A program made the translations under genes and the position numbers. DNA of 64,000 nt from Lactonifactor sp. BIOML-A5 (GTDB taxonomy: Bacteria > Bacillota > Clostridia > Lachnospirales > Lachnospiraceae), in NCBI RefSeq assembly GCF_009677585.1, contig NZ_WKYV01000013.1, positions 1 to 64,000 on the forward strand, written 5' to 3'. This document shows, piece after piece, positions 1 through 9,584 of the stretch. Each line of letters begins with the position of its first letter. Position 1 is the stretch's first letter. A model generated the notes under the pieces. The model searched no databases, was not told where the DNA came from, and was given only the letters and a program-made list of their open reading frames with translations.

Positions 1-181
1 CTCGTTAATCAGCTGGTGGACTGGATCTTCGGCTCACTCCGCTTAACCTCCCTGACTTGTCCCTATACCCCGGCCCCTGGCCTGGCCCTGTCCCCCCGGT
101 GCTCCCTCCTATATCCGTCCGTCTGCAACGCTGCGCTGGCCGACTATTTTATCTCGAACTTTACATACACAAAACTATAAT
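1..181. other. Window-edge stretch with no recognisable gene
   Basis: Pyrimidine-rich sequence downstream of the alcohol dehydrogenase stop codon. I see no convincing reading frame, RNA gene or terminator in it. It may be the spacer or the end of a gene lying outside the window. Confidence 0.4.
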
Positions 182-1366
182 TTATCTTGCCATCTTATAA
201 ATTTCCACCATATCCTCCCGCTTCAGCACCTTCATCATCCCAATAGTCCTCTTATCCTGGAAACTGCATTTATAAGCGAGTTCTTCAATCTGTTCATCGG
301 TTACGTCAATCCCAAGTTCATGAATTGATGTAGGCATCTGAATGGAGCGGAAGAAGTCTTCCATGGCAGCAATCCCAGCAAGGGCTGTTTTTTCATAATC
401 GTTGCCGTCGCAGGAGATATTGAAGACATTTGTGGCAAACTGGGCAAAGCGTTCCGGGCATTCTTTGTAGACATAGCGGGCCCAGCTGCCCCATACAGCG
501 GCCAGCCCTGCCCCGTGGGCTACGTCAAACATGCCTCCCAGCTCATGCTCCAGCTGATGGCAGGACCAATCGCCTCCCAGGGTAGCACATCCGGTCAGGC
601 CGTTGTGAGAAAGGCTTCCCGCCCACATGACTTCTGCACGGGCGTTGTAGTTGGCAGGATCCTGCATCAGGATTCGGGCATTGCAGATTACAGTCTGCAT
701 TAAAACCTCGCTGATGCCGTCTGTGAGCTCCATAGTATCAAATGGGACAAAATAACGTTCCATAGTGTGCATAAGAATATCTGTACAGCCACTGGCTGTC
801 TGATAGGGAGGAAGGGTATAGGTAAGCTCGGGGTTCATAACAGCAAACTGGCAGCGGCTGATGTCATCGTTATAGCCTCTTTTAATCCATCCGTCCTCCT
901 TTGTGATTACACAGGAATTGCTCATCTCGCTTCCGGCCGCCGCAATTGTAAGCACGCATCCCAGGGGCAGACAAGCCTTTGCCTGAGCCGTCTTGGCGAA
1001 ATACTCCCATACATCTGTGCCAGGATTAGCGACCCCGTAGGCAATGGCTTTCGAGGAGTCTATGACACTTCCGCCTCCCACAGCTAATATAAAATCAACA
1101 TTTTCCTGTTTAGAAAGCTCAATTCCTTCATATACTTTAGATAATCTGGGATTGGGAACTACGCCGCCCAGACTGACATAATCCACCCCTGCGTCTGTGA
1201 GAGAAGAAAAGATGCGATCCAGAAGTCCGGAACGTTTGGCGCTCTCACTGCCGTAATGTACCAGAACCTTTTTACAGTTCTGCGCTTTCACCAGAGCTCC
1301 CACCTGGTTTTCTGTATCCTTCCCGAATATTACTTTTGTAGGGGCAAAATATTCGAAGTTTTTCAT
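182..1366 (-). CDS. Iron-containing alcohol dehydrogenase (butanol dehydrogenase type)
   Basis: A 394-residue protein of the group III, metal-dependent alcohol dehydrogenase family, which reduces aldehydes to alcohols with NAD(P)H in the cytoplasm. The N-terminal dinucleotide fold holds the GGGS motif at residues 97-100 (GGGSVIDSSKA). The helical C-terminal half carries the expected metal-ligand region, with TDILMHTMERYF, HQLEHELGG and AHGAGLAAVW. Length and order match the BdhA/YqhD-like branch used for redox balance in fermenting Clostridia, but the exact substrate cannot be read from sequence. The start is supported by AAAGGAGAG about eight bases upstream. It stands alone, divergent from glyA. 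Confidence 0.9.
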   Translation of the reverse strand: MKNFEYFAPTKVIFGKDTENQVGALVKAQNCKKVLVHYGSESAKRSGLLDRIFSSLTDAGVDYVSLGGVVPNPRLSKVYEGIELSKQENVDFILAVGGGSVIDSSKAIAYGVANPGTDVWEYFAKTAQAKACLPLGCVLTIAAAGSEMSNSCVITKEDGWIKRGYNDDISRCQFAVMNPELTYTLPPYQTASGCTDILMHTMERYFVPFDTMELTDGISEVLMQTVICNARILMQDPANYNARAEVMWAGSLSHNGLTGCATLGGDWSCHQLEHELGGMFDVAHGAGLAAVWGSWARYVYKECPERFAQFATNVFNISCDGNDYEKTALAGIAAMEDFFRSIQMPTSIHELGIDVTDEQIEELAYKCSFQDKRTIGMMKVLKREDMVEIYKMAR

Positions 1367-1541
1367 AGAACAACTCTCCTTTGTTATGTAGAATGTATTG
1401 CTATCTCTATTAAAACAAATTATTTTAGAATAGTCAAACGAAACGATAGTGCAAAAATTATAATAAACCCTCGAAAAAAATCAAAAAAATGGTGAAAACA
1501 GAGAGAGTGTATTTGTGGGACGGATATTTGTCTTTTTCTTA

Positions 1542-1570
1542 TTGCAATGCAGTAGTAAAGTGTATATAAT
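1542..1570 (+). promoter_or_regulatory. Predicted sigma-A promoter of glyA
   Basis: A -35 box TTGCAA at 1542-1547 and a perfect -10 box TATAAT at 1565-1570 are separated by 17 bases. The predicted start lies about 40 bases before the glyA start codon. No riboswitch-sized leader is present. Confidence 0.7.
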
Positions 1571-1616
1571 GTAATTTGATGCTGTTACTAAAAGGGAGAA
1601 TTTAAGGAGGAACATC

Positions 1617-2855
1617 ATGTATTCATTTGATGAGATTAAGGCCGTTGATACGGAGATTGCGGAGGCGATAAAAGAAGAAGTAGACAGGCAGAATTCCCAT
1701 ATCGAACTGATTGCATCCGAGAACTGGGTGAGCAAGGCTGTTATGGCAGCTATGGGAAGTCCTTTAACAAATAAATACGCCGAGGGATATCCGGGAAAGA
1801 GATATTACGGCGGATGCGACTATGTAGATGTTGTAGAGAGACTGGCAATAGAGCGTGCCAGAGAGCTGTTCGGATGTGAGTATGTTAATGTGCAGCCCCA
1901 TTCCGGCGCCCAGGCCAACATGGCAGTATTCTTCGCGATCCTGAAGCCGGGGGATACGGTGATGGGGATGAACCTGGCCCATGGAGGACATCTGACCCAT
2001 GGCAGCCCGGCCAACATGTCAGGGGCATATTTTAACGTTGTTCCTTACGGAGTCAATGACGACGGCGTGATTGACTATGACAGAGTAAGAGAGATTGCAC
2101 TTGAGGCAAAACCAAAGCTGATTGTTGCAGGGGCCAGCGCATATGCGCGGGTGATAGATTTTAAACGCTTCCGGGAGATTGCAGATGAGGTGGGAGCATA
2201 TCTGATGGTAGATATGGCACATATTGCTGGACTGGTAGCTGCCGGTGTACATCCAAGCCCCATTCCATACGCCCATGTAACCACCACAACCACTCACAAA
2301 ACCCTCAGAGGACCCAGAGGCGGTATGATTTTAAGCAGCAATGAAGTTGCAAAGCAGTTTAATTTTAACAAAGCTGTGTTCCCTGGAATTCAGGGAGGGC
2401 CTTTAATGCATGTGATCGCTGCAAAAGCGGTTTGTTTTAAAGAAGCTCTGCAGCCGGAATATAAAGAATACCAGCAGAACATTGTGAAGAATGCCAAAGC
2501 ACTCTGCGAAGGGCTGCTAAAGAGAGGCATCCATATTGTGTCAGGGGGAACTGACAACCATCTCATGCTGGTAGATCTGCGGGGAACCGGTATCACCGGA
2601 AAGGCAATGGAGAAATTACTGGACGAGGCAAATATCACCTGCAATAAAAATGCCATACCAAATGATCCGGAGTCACCGTTTGTAACCAGCGGCGTCCGTC
2701 TGGGAACGGCAGCTGTGACAGCCAGAGGTCTGCAGGAGGCAGATATGGACCAGATAGCTGAGGCAGTATCTTTGATGATTCAGTGTCCGGACAATAAAGA
2801 GAAAGCAAAAGCAATTGTGAAAGAGCTTACAGAGAGATATCCTCTGAATGCATAA
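1617..2855 (+). CDS. glyA: Serine hydroxymethyltransferase
   Basis: A 412-residue, PLP-dependent enzyme that converts serine and tetrahydrofolate to glycine and 5,10-methylene-tetrahydrofolate, the main cytoplasmic source of one-carbon units. The N-terminal IASENW motif, the PHSGAQAN and YGGCDYVD segments, and the PLP-lysine signature [15 protein letters not shown] with Lys228 are all present. Length is normal for bacterial GlyA. AAGGAGG lies just upstream of the ATG, with a good promoter at 1542-1570. It is monocistronic and ends in a terminator shared with convergent aroM. Confidence 0.97.
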   Translation: MYSFDEIKAVDTEIAEAIKEEVDRQNSHIELIASENWVSKAVMAAMGSPLTNKYAEGYPGKRYYGGCDYVDVVERLAIERARELFGCEYVNVQPHSGAQANMAVFFAILKPGDTVMGMNLAHGGHLTHGSPANMSGAYFNVVPYGVNDDGVIDYDRVREIALEAKPKLIVAGASAYARVIDFKRFREIADEVGAYLMVDMAHIAGLVAAGVHPSPIPYAHVTTTTTHKTLRGPRGGMILSSNEVAKQFNFNKAVFPGIQGGPLMHVIAAKAVCFKEALQPEYKEYQQNIVKNAKALCEGLLKRGIHIVSGGTDNHLMLVDLRGTGITGKAMEKLLDEANITCNKNAIPNDPESPFVTSGVRLGTAAVTARGLQEADMDQIAEAVSLMIQCPDNKEKAKAIVKELTERYPLNA

Positions 2856-2896
2856 AAAAAGGAATGGAGACTTGTATAGGCCTCCATTCCTTTTTT
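2855..2896. terminator. Bidirectional intrinsic terminator between glyA and aroM
   Basis: Inverted repeat AAAAAAGGAATGGAG / CTCCATTCCTTTTTT with a 12-base loop. The A and T runs on both sides let it serve both convergent genes. It overlaps the two stop codons. Confidence 0.85.
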
Positions 2897-3575
2897 ATGC
2901 AAACAATTCATTCAGCAGCCGTGCAATATAGGTTCTGGGAAGTATCACAGGCAGCTGGCAGGAGGCATAGATATCCTCCTTCATCCCGCATCCGTACCCC
3001 ATACAGTCCAGAAGAACAAAAGCCAGGTCTTTTCCCTTTAAAGCCATTGCCCGCTGCCCCATAAGCTCAGCCTCTTTATACGGAGAGGCTACCACTGGTT
3101 CAAAAGCAATGCCGCTGGCAGAAAACCATTCCTTCACCTGGGCAATCTGAGACGAATCCGGTACAAAAAGTCCAATGGGCTTATCCGGCGACAGCTTTTG
3201 TACCAGAGCATGCAGGATGGGCTGGGGGGTGATTAAAAGCTTACTGTGGGAAAACTCGGGGAATTTTCCAGTGCACAGCAAGACAGTTGCCTCCGCCCCT
3301 TCTCTCTCCGCACGCCGTATGCAGTCCTGAACCAGGGGGATCACTGCCTCTTCTGACATGGTTACCTGCCTGCCGTCCCGCATGCGGGAAACCAGAACAG
3401 ATTCCCCTTCGCCCGGTGCAAACCGGGCATTGGCCTCATCAAAACTAAAGGGATCCAGAGCACCGTATTCAATTAATTCTATATGCGGGGCAAGCATGGG
3501 GCGAATGTCCCCGGTAATATCCACACGGGGAGCCTGCCCTATAGTAACAGCCCCTACTTTTATTGTCTTTTTCAT
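2895..3575 (-). CDS. aroM: AroM family protein
   Basis: A 226-residue AroM-like protein, counted from the internal ATG at 3575 (MKKTIKVGAVTIGQAPR) rather than from an ATG 13 codons upstream. The longer start would run back into the preceding gene and gives a non-homologous N-terminus. The conserved N-terminal T-I-G-Q-A-P-R-x-D, the MRDGR turn and a glycine/cysteine-rich C-terminus are present. Escherichia coli aroM lies in a tyrosine-repressor-controlled operon, but the biochemical role of the family is not established. Here it is the second gene of a two-gene unit with the DUF1177 gene (19-base gap), divergent from a peptide ABC transporter. A link to amino acid or peptide use is inferred from position. 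Confidence 0.85.
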   Translation of the reverse strand: MKKTIKVGAVTIGQAPRVDITGDIRPMLAPHIELIEYGALDPFSFDEANARFAPGEGESVLVSRMRDGRQVTMSEEAVIPLVQDCIRRAEREGAEATVLLCTGKFPEFSHSKLLITPQPILHALVQKLSPDKPIGLFVPDSSQIAQVKEWFSASGIAFEPVVASPYKEAELMGQRAMALKGKDLAFVLLDCMGYGCGMKEDIYASCQLPVILPRTYIARLLNELFA

Positions 3576-3594
3576 AGGATTACCGCGCTGTGCA

Positions 3595-4536
3595 TTATTT
3601 GTCCATGTTGCCAAAGGTCTGGAATACTTTCAGATCTCCGTAGAGCTTCAGGAGATAGTTGTATTCTTCTTCATCATAGAAGGAACACTCTCCCTGGCCG
3701 TAGGATTTGGCGACTTCTATGGCAAAGCGTGCGGCGCTCTCTACATCCATGGGATGGCTTGCTCCGGTAGCACAGCCTGCCACGGGCTGTTCCGTAGTGA
3801 TGGCAACTCCTACCACGGGGGCATCGGTGGCTGTGGTGGGCTGCAGCACACTGTTCAGGTGATAAACATTATTGCCGTAGGGGGTAATATCCTGCTGAGC
3901 CAGGGGAAAGACTGCGGGAAGCTTTCCTGTCACACGGGTCATGATATCCAGGAGATCTGCGCTGGTTTTCAGAATATAGCCCTCTTTTACGGTAGGTGAG
4001 ATAGCAAAACCATTTACATTAATTACTTTATTTCCCTTGGTGGTATCGATAGATACAATGGCATCCATCCGGGGATCCACATCCTTTGCGTTGCAGGTAG
4101 CCATATCAATAGGGGAATTCATAAAGGGAACCGGTTTGTGGTCCTGAGTGGGTGCATCCGGACAGATATGTGTGGAGACAATAACATCTCCTTTTAAGAT
4201 ATCCCCGTTGGTATGCATCTCAGCTAACTTCAGACCTGCAGCCACAGCTGCAAGAGCTCCGTCACCGTCGGAGACAAAGCCGGTCATCGTAGGGCGGGCG
4301 CCCAGACCGCCCAGACGGCCGATGATTCCCAGCGTGGGTGCCGTTCCTCCTGCAGTCTTTCCTTCGGATCCTGCGATGAGAATCTTAATACTGTCAGTAG
4401 TGCCGCGTTCGCCCACGACTGTTTCCATAGAGACCTCTGTGGCCCCTCTTTCTTTCAGCAGTTCAATAATTTCTTTTCCGTTTGCCTGAGGCTTGTCCAT
4501 TAATTCGAATACTTCTAATACTTGCTTTAATACCAT
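3595..4536 (-). CDS. DUF1177 family protein
   Basis: A 313-residue protein matching the DUF1177 family: glycine-rich and globular, with segments such as GTTDSIKI, GRLGGLGARPTMTGFVSDGDGA and STHICPDAPTQDHKPV. The conserved Asp and His residues (DGDGA, THICPDAP, DHKP) suggest a metal-dependent enzyme, but no function is established for the family. Two ATGs lie in tandem (4539 and 4536). The second is preferred because AAGGAGG lies six bases before it. It forms an operon with aroM and is divergent from the dpp/opp cluster at 4902, which suggests shared regulation or substrate. Confidence 0.8.
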   Translation of the reverse strand: MVLKQVLEVFELMDKPQANGKEIIELLKERGATEVSMETVVGERGTTDSIKILIAGSEGKTAGGTAPTLGIIGRLGGLGARPTMTGFVSDGDGALAAVAAGLKLAEMHTNGDILKGDVIVSTHICPDAPTQDHKPVPFMNSPIDMATCNAKDVDPRMDAIVSIDTTKGNKVINVNGFAISPTVKEGYILKTSADLLDIMTRVTGKLPAVFPLAQQDITPYGNNVYHLNSVLQPTTATDAPVVGVAITTEQPVAGCATGASHPMDVESAARFAIEVAKSYGQGECSFYDEEEYNYLLKLYGDLKVFQTFGNMDK

Positions 4537-4901
4537 CATTGTCCTCCTTGTACGTTCCGTGGCCGGCAGATTTTCATACACTGAAAAACCGGAAACGGCG
4601 TTAATAGTACTAATCTAAGTTTACAGAAGTGACATAAAATGTCAATATACTTTGTGAAAATCATGGTTTAAATGTTAACGGAAATAAAAAAAACAGGAAA
4701 AATTTCACAGGACAAAGTCTAAATTATTCATATTTAGGTGAAAATGCTTGATTTCTATGAAATCACAATGTATAATTTTAAGAACAATGAAAGTTGAAAA
4801 TTCCTATCCTGCATATTTCAGCAGTTTATACCGAGCATTTATCAGGTGGGAGGGAAGGTTCGAAAATTATTGTGAGAATTTCTTAAGGAGGAAAGGTAAG
4901 T
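4537..4901. other. Divergent intergenic region between DUF1177-aroM and the peptide transporter
   Basis: An AT-rich stretch of about 365 bases with outward-facing transcription on both sides. It holds the transporter promoter at 4748-4776 and, on the other strand, a TTGACA hexamer (complement of 4642-4647) without a good -10 partner. A short dyad GACAT-AAA-ATGTC lies at 4631-4643 and could be an operator half-site pair. The leader of the transporter mRNA would be about 120 bases. Confidence 0.5.
4748..4776 (+). promoter_or_regulatory. Predicted promoter of the peptide ABC transporter operon
   Basis: TTGATT at 4748-4753 and a perfect TATAAT at 4771-4776 are separated by 17 bases. They lie about 120 bases upstream of the substrate-binding protein gene. 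Confidence 0.7.
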
Positions 4902-6560
4902 ATGAAGAAGAAATGGATAGCACTCGTCCTTGCAGGTGCTATGGTGATGACCGCTTTCACTGGCTGTGGTAATAAAAAAAGCGATGATTCCGCCACCAAG
5001 GACGACAGCGCTGCAACCGAAGAAAGCAGCGGCGAGAGTACAGAGATTGTGAATAAAGAGGCGACAATCGAAGTACCGGAAGAAGTGACAAAGGGTGGAG
5101 AACTGAAGATTGCACTGACATCCTCCCCCAAAAATCTGGACCCTGTAAAGTATACGGGTACATACGAAGCACAGATTATTTATCAGGTGTGCGACACAGT
5201 TGTAACATATGACAAAGAATTAAAAGAGATTCTGCCCTCCCTGGCAACAGAGTGGAGCATCAGCGATGACGGTATGGAATATACATTTACCATCCGCGAT
5301 GATGTATACTTCCAGCCGGGAGAATACCAGGACGGAAGACTGATGACTGCAGAGGACGTGGCATATAATATGAATCGTTCTGCTCAGGAATCCGCTATGA
5401 ACCGTCTGGACATGCTGGATCATGCAGAAGCCATCGATGAAACCCATGTAAAAGCAACATTGAAAGCTCCCAGCGCAGTATTCCTTACCGCTCTGACCAA
5501 TGCAGGAAATGCAATTGTACCGAAGGAAGAAGTGGAAGGCTGGGGCGAAGAGTTCGGCAACCACTTAGTTGGTACAGGCCCATATGCTATGGAAAAGTTT
5601 GAACTGGATCAGCAGACAACGCTGAAAAAGAACGAAAAGTATTTTATTGGTGAGCCGAACCTGGATACTGTAATCTTTAAAGTAATCACAGATGCCAACC
5701 AGGAAGTAAACGCTCTGAGAACCGGCGATGTGGATATTGCCACACAGCTTACCGGAGAGACTGTAAAGATCGTTGCTGAAGACGAAACTGTGAACCTGGA
5801 AAAAATGGCAGGTATTCAGATCGGATACGCTTACTTTAACATGGTAAATGGACCCACTGCAGATGCAAAGGTAAGAGAAGCCTTAATCAAGGCAGTTGAC
5901 TACAAAGAACTGGCTGCCGGTGTATACCAGTACGGCGAAGGCGAAGCGGCTTGTCTTCCTCTTCCGAGAGCATCCTGGGGCTATGACGAATCTGTAGAAG
6001 CAGATGTTCCGTCCTACGATCCGGATGGAGCCAAGAAGCTGCTGGAAGAAGCAGGTTACGGCGATGGCATAACCTTAAATATGTATATTACAAATGAAAC
6101 TTTCCGTCAGAAAGCTGCAACGATACTGCAGTCCTACTGGCAGGCAATCGGCGTTGAACTGAAGATTAACACGGTAGAGTGGGGTACCTTCAGTGAGACA
6201 GCAGCATCCGGAAAAGCAGATGTATTTGCTATGGCCTGGTCCTGGTATCCAGATCCATACTTCTTCTTTGACAAGATGTTTGCAACCTCCGCTATCGGAA
6301 CTCTTGGAAACGGCCAGGGATACAGCAACCCGGAAGTAGATCAGTTATTATCTGATGCATTGATTGAGACAGATCAGGCGAAGCGTGCTGAGATGTACAA
6401 GAAAGCTCTGAAAATCATTACAGATGATAATCCTGGTATCTTCTACGGCAACCCGGCAGAGTGCCTGGGGATCAATCCTAAGGTGCAGGACTTCAATCAG
6501 AGAGCTGATGGTACAATCAAACTTTGTACAGCTGAGGAGAATGTCTGGGTAGTACAATAA
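4902..6560 (+). CDS. Peptide-type ABC transporter substrate-binding lipoprotein
   Basis: A 552-residue family 5 extracellular solute-binding protein. The N-terminus MKKKWIALVLAGAMV ends in a lipobox (TGC at about residue 21), so it should be anchored outside the membrane by a lipidated Cys. A charged Ser/Asp/Glu-rich linker follows, and then the family 5 fold, including the GTGPYAMEKFE and WGYDESVEA segments. AAGGAGG supports the start. It is first in an operon with two permeases and two ATPases. A hairpin after it (6582-6615) probably leaves it expressed above the membrane components. The ligand may be a di- or oligopeptide or a related amide; nickel is less likely in this context. Confidence 0.93.
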   Translation: MKKKWIALVLAGAMVMTAFTGCGNKKSDDSATKDDSAATEESSGESTEIVNKEATIEVPEEVTKGGELKIALTSSPKNLDPVKYTGTYEAQIIYQVCDTVVTYDKELKEILPSLATEWSISDDGMEYTFTIRDDVYFQPGEYQDGRLMTAEDVAYNMNRSAQESAMNRLDMLDHAEAIDETHVKATLKAPSAVFLTALTNAGNAIVPKEEVEGWGEEFGNHLVGTGPYAMEKFELDQQTTLKKNEKYFIGEPNLDTVIFKVITDANQEVNALRTGDVDIATQLTGETVKIVAEDETVNLEKMAGIQIGYAYFNMVNGPTADAKVREALIKAVDYKELAAGVYQYGEGEAACLPLPRASWGYDESVEADVPSYDPDGAKKLLEEAGYGDGITLNMYITNETFRQKAATILQSYWQAIGVELKINTVEWGTFSETAASGKADVFAMAWSWYPDPYFFFDKMFATSAIGTLGNGQGYSNPEVDQLLSDALIETDQAKRAEMYKKALKIITDDNPGIFYGNPAECLGINPKVQDFNQRADGTIKLCTAEENVWVVQ

Positions 6561-6581
6561 TTTAGAGAGATTATCGACGAT

Positions 6582-6615
6582 AAAGAGGGACGTAGTTTCA
6601 CTACGTCCGTCTTTT
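6582..6615 (+). terminator. Intra-operon terminator after the substrate-binding protein gene
   Basis: Stem GGACGTAGT / ACTACGTCC with a three-base loop, extended by AAAGA / TCTTT and followed by T residues. The permease gene follows with no obvious promoter, so partial read-through is likely. It would keep binding-protein mRNA in excess. Confidence 0.8.
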
Positions 6616-6654
6616 TCGCATAATAAACAACAAAAGAAACGGTGGTGAAAATTA

Positions 6655-7617
6655 GTGTTAAAGACAATTGTAAAAAGAATTCTGCAAAGTATTCCCACCC
6701 TGCTGATTGTAGTAACCTTTACTTTTATCCTGACCCGTATGATTCCGGGAAATCCTGCTCTTACTATGTTAGGCCCCCAGGCGCCGAAAGAATCTGTGGA
6801 GCAGTTGGAGGAAGAACTGGGACTCAATAAGAGCAAGGGGGAGCAGTACGTTATTTATCTGAAGCAAATTTTAAAAGGAGATTTCGGCAGATCCTACTCT
6901 TACAACCAGTCAGTGGTGGAGCTAATTAAAGAGAGGATTCCCAATACACTGGTGATCACCCTTACCAGCTTATTAATTGCGCTGGTACTGGGGATGATTG
7001 TGGGTATCGTATCTGCGGTGAGGCAGTATTCCATTCTGGACTATATCTTTATGGTACTTGCCCTCATTGGTGTCTCTATGCCTATTTTTTGGCTGGGCCT
7101 CATGCTGGTGCTGGTATTCAGTGTTAATCTGGGCTGGCTCCCGGCGATGGGTATGGGCAGCATGGCCAAGGGTGTCTGGGATGTTGTAAGTCACATGATC
7201 CTGCCCTGCTTCTGTCTGTCAACTATCCCTATGGCGACCTTTGCCAGAATTACCCGCTCCAGTATGCTGGAGGTAGTGAATAATGATGCGGTGAAAGCGC
7301 TCAGGGCCAGAGGCTTGAGAGAAGGGGTGGTAATCTGGAAGCATGCGCTGAAGAACGCGCTTCCCCCCATTGTTACTGTTCTTGGCCTTCAGCTGGCATC
7401 TGCGTTTACAGGGGCTATTCTCACAGAAAGTATCTTCTCCTGGCCGGGAATGGGTACTTTAATTGTAAGTGCCATTGATAACAGAGACTACGCACTGATA
7501 CAGGGTGTTGTCCTGTTTACAGCAATCGTGTTTGTAGTGATTAACCTGATTGTGGATATTGTATATACAGTAATCAATCCAAGGGTAAGCTATGAAAGCG
7601 GGAAAGGAGGCAACTAA
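6655..7617 (+). CDS. Peptide ABC transporter permease, DppB/OppB type
   Basis: A 320-residue inner-membrane permease starting at GTG with GGTGG upstream. Six predicted membrane helices include one near the N-terminus (IVKRILQSIPTLLIVVTFTF) typical of DppB. The EAA-loop region, which contacts the ATPases, lies in the ALRARGLREGVVIWKHALKNA segment. The next permease gene starts directly after its stop codon, which indicates translational coupling. Confidence 0.93.
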   Translation: MLKTIVKRILQSIPTLLIVVTFTFILTRMIPGNPALTMLGPQAPKESVEQLEEELGLNKSKGEQYVIYLKQILKGDFGRSYSYNQSVVELIKERIPNTLVITLTSLLIALVLGMIVGIVSAVRQYSILDYIFMVLALIGVSMPIFWLGLMLVLVFSVNLGWLPAMGMGSMAKGVWDVVSHMILPCFCLSTIPMATFARITRSSMLEVVNNDAVKALRARGLREGVVIWKHALKNALPPIVTVLGLQLASAFTGAILTESIFSWPGMGTLIVSAIDNRDYALIQGVVLFTAIVFVVINLIVDIVYTVINPRVSYESGKGGN

Positions 7618-8532
7618 ATGGCAAAGCAGAAAAATACGGCAACCGCAGAGGTTTTAGGCGCAGAAGCCCATTCTCAGCTCATTAAGCGAGAGAGAAGGGC
7701 CAATAATGTCTGGAACAAATTGAGAAGAAATAAGACAGCTATGATCGGGCTTGTAATCGTAGTATTTATGATGCTGATGGCCATTTTAGCCCCCCTGATC
7801 GCAACCCACGATCCCAATGCGATTAAGCCCTCTGAGACTTATCTGAGCTTTGGGGAGAAGGGACATATTTTCGGGACCGATGAGTTTGGACGTGATTTAT
7901 TTTCCCGGATTGTATACGGCGCCAGAGTTTCACTGATTGCGGCTATCGGAGGCACCATAGTAGGCGCGATCATCGGGATCCTCCTGGGTCTGCTTTCCGG
8001 ATATCTGGGAGGCGCCGTGGATGCAGTTGTTATGCGCCTTATGGATGGTATGCTGGCATTTCCCTTTGTGCTTCTGGCTATTATTCTCATGACAATTCTG
8101 GGGTCAGGACTGCCAAACGTAATTCTGGCCATAGGTATTGGAAATGTACCCAGCTTCGCCCGAGTCGTCCGGGGACAGGTACATATTGTAAAAAACGAAG
8201 AGTACTGCAATGCCGGGCGGGTGCTGGGCGTATCTAACATAAGAATGCTCTTCCGCCACATTCTTCCGAACACCATTTCTCCTATTATCGTATATGCTAC
8301 GCTCAATGTAGCAGGAGCTATTATATCAGAGGCAACCTTAAGCTTCCTGGGACTGGGGATTTCACAGCCAACCGCATCCTGGGGAAATATATTAAGAGCT
8401 GGAAAGGACTGTCTGAATACAGCTCCGCATATTGCAACTATATCAGGTATTTTCATCCTTATCACCGTACTGGGATTCAACCTTTTTGGTGACGGCGTCC
8501 GTGACGTGCTGGATCCTAAGATGAAGAAGTAA
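7618..8532 (+). CDS. Peptide ABC transporter permease, DppC/OppC type
   Basis: A 304-residue permease with the longer cytoplasmic N-terminus usual for DppC, then a first helix (TAMIGLVIVVFMMLMAILAP), the FGTDEFGRDLFSRI segment diagnostic of DppC/OppC, and an EAA loop (NAGRVLGVSNIRMLFRHILPN). It pairs with the preceding DppB-type subunit to form the translocation pore. Its ATG follows immediately after the dppB-type stop codon. Confidence 0.93.
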   Translation: MAKQKNTATAEVLGAEAHSQLIKRERRANNVWNKLRRNKTAMIGLVIVVFMMLMAILAPLIATHDPNAIKPSETYLSFGEKGHIFGTDEFGRDLFSRIVYGARVSLIAAIGGTIVGAIIGILLGLLSGYLGGAVDAVVMRLMDGMLAFPFVLLAIILMTILGSGLPNVILAIGIGNVPSFARVVRGQVHIVKNEEYCNAGRVLGVSNIRMLFRHILPNTISPIIVYATLNVAGAIISEATLSFLGLGISQPTASWGNILRAGKDCLNTAPHIATISGIFILITVLGFNLFGDGVRDVLDPKMKK

Positions 8533-8570
8533 CAGGAAAACAGAAAGCAAAGAACAGTGAGGACGAAAAT

Positions 8571-9584
8571 ATGAGTGAAAATTTACTAACAGTTAAAGAT
8601 TTAAAGACGTATTTCTTCACGGCCAGCGGTGTGTCCAAGGCGGTAGACGGTGTGAGCTTTACTCTGAAAAAAGGTGAGACCATGGGCATCGTAGGAGAAT
8701 CCGGATCCGGCAAAAGTGTAACTGCTTCGTCGATCATCCGTCTTCTCCCTCCAAAAATCGGAAGGATAGTGGAGGGCACCATCGACTTTGAAGGAAAAGA
8801 TATTATAAAGCTGAACAAAAAAGAACTGCTGAACTTCAGAGGGAAGGATATAGCGGTTATCTTCCAGGACCCTATGACTTCTCTGGATCCGGTATTTAAG
8901 ATAGGCAATCAGATGGTAGAAATGATCTGTGCCCATCAGGATGTATCCAAAGAAAAAGCCAGAAAGATGGCAGTAGAGGCTCTTAAGAAAGTTGGGATCC
9001 CACAGCCGGAAAAACGGATGGAATCCTATCCCTATGAGCTGTCCGGAGGAATGTGCCAGCGAGTTATCATTGCAATGGCCGTATGCTGCAAGCCGAAAAT
9101 GGTAATTGCAGATGAGCCTACCACGGCTCTTGACGTAACAGTGCAGGCACAGGTTCTGGAACTTCTGCAGGAACTCCAGGATGAGATGGATACCTCTATT
9201 CTCCTGATTACCCATAACCTGGGAGTTGTCTGGAAGATGTGCGATACGGTTATGGTTCTCTATGCAGGCAAGACGGTAGAGTATGCGGATACGAAAACAC
9301 TCTATGCACAGCCTCTGCACCCCTATACCTGGGGGCTGCTTGATTCCATGCCTAAGCTGAGCGATACGGTAAAAGGCGAGCTCAATACCATACCGGGTGT
9401 CCCCCCGGATCTGCGTCTGACAGGTAAATGCTGTAATTTCTATAACAGATGTCCCTACGCTACAGAGAGGTGCGGCAAGGAGGTGCCGGAGCTGGTGGAA
9501 GTGGAACCGGGACATTTTGTGGCCTGCCACAGGCAGAACAAAGAGAATAAACTGGTGAGAGGAGAGGAAAACCGCGATGAGTGA
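8571..9584 (+). CDS. Peptide ABC transporter ATPase, DppD/OppD type
   Basis: A 337-residue ATP-binding subunit with Walker A GESGSGKS, signature LSGGMCQR, Walker B VIADEPTTALD and an H-loop LLITHNLG. The C-terminal oligopeptide-transporter extension has the cysteine cluster CCNFYNRCPYATERC, which in DppD/DppF-type subunits can bind an iron-sulfur cluster. It overlaps the next ATPase gene by eight bases, so the two are translationally coupled and expected to act as a heterodimer. Confidence 0.94.
   Translation: MSENLLTVKDLKTYFFTASGVSKAVDGVSFTLKKGETMGIVGESGSGKSVTASSIIRLLPPKIGRIVEGTIDFEGKDIIKLNKKELLNFRGKDIAVIFQDPMTSLDPVFKIGNQMVEMICAHQDVSKEKARKMAVEALKKVGIPQPEKRMESYPYELSGGMCQRVIIAMAVCCKPKMVIADEPTTALDVTVQAQVLELLQELQDEMDTSILLITHNLGVVWKMCDTVMVLYAGKTVEYADTKTLYAQPLHPYTWGLLDSMPKLSDTVKGELNTIPGVPPDLRLTGKCCNFYNRCPYATERCGKEVPELVEVEPGHFVACHRQNKENKLVRGEENRDE

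Noticed and set aside
515..1495. Plus-strand open frames opposite the alcohol dehydrogenase
   Set aside because: They lie antisense to a clear conserved gene, lack ribosome binding sites and do not look like proteins of any family.
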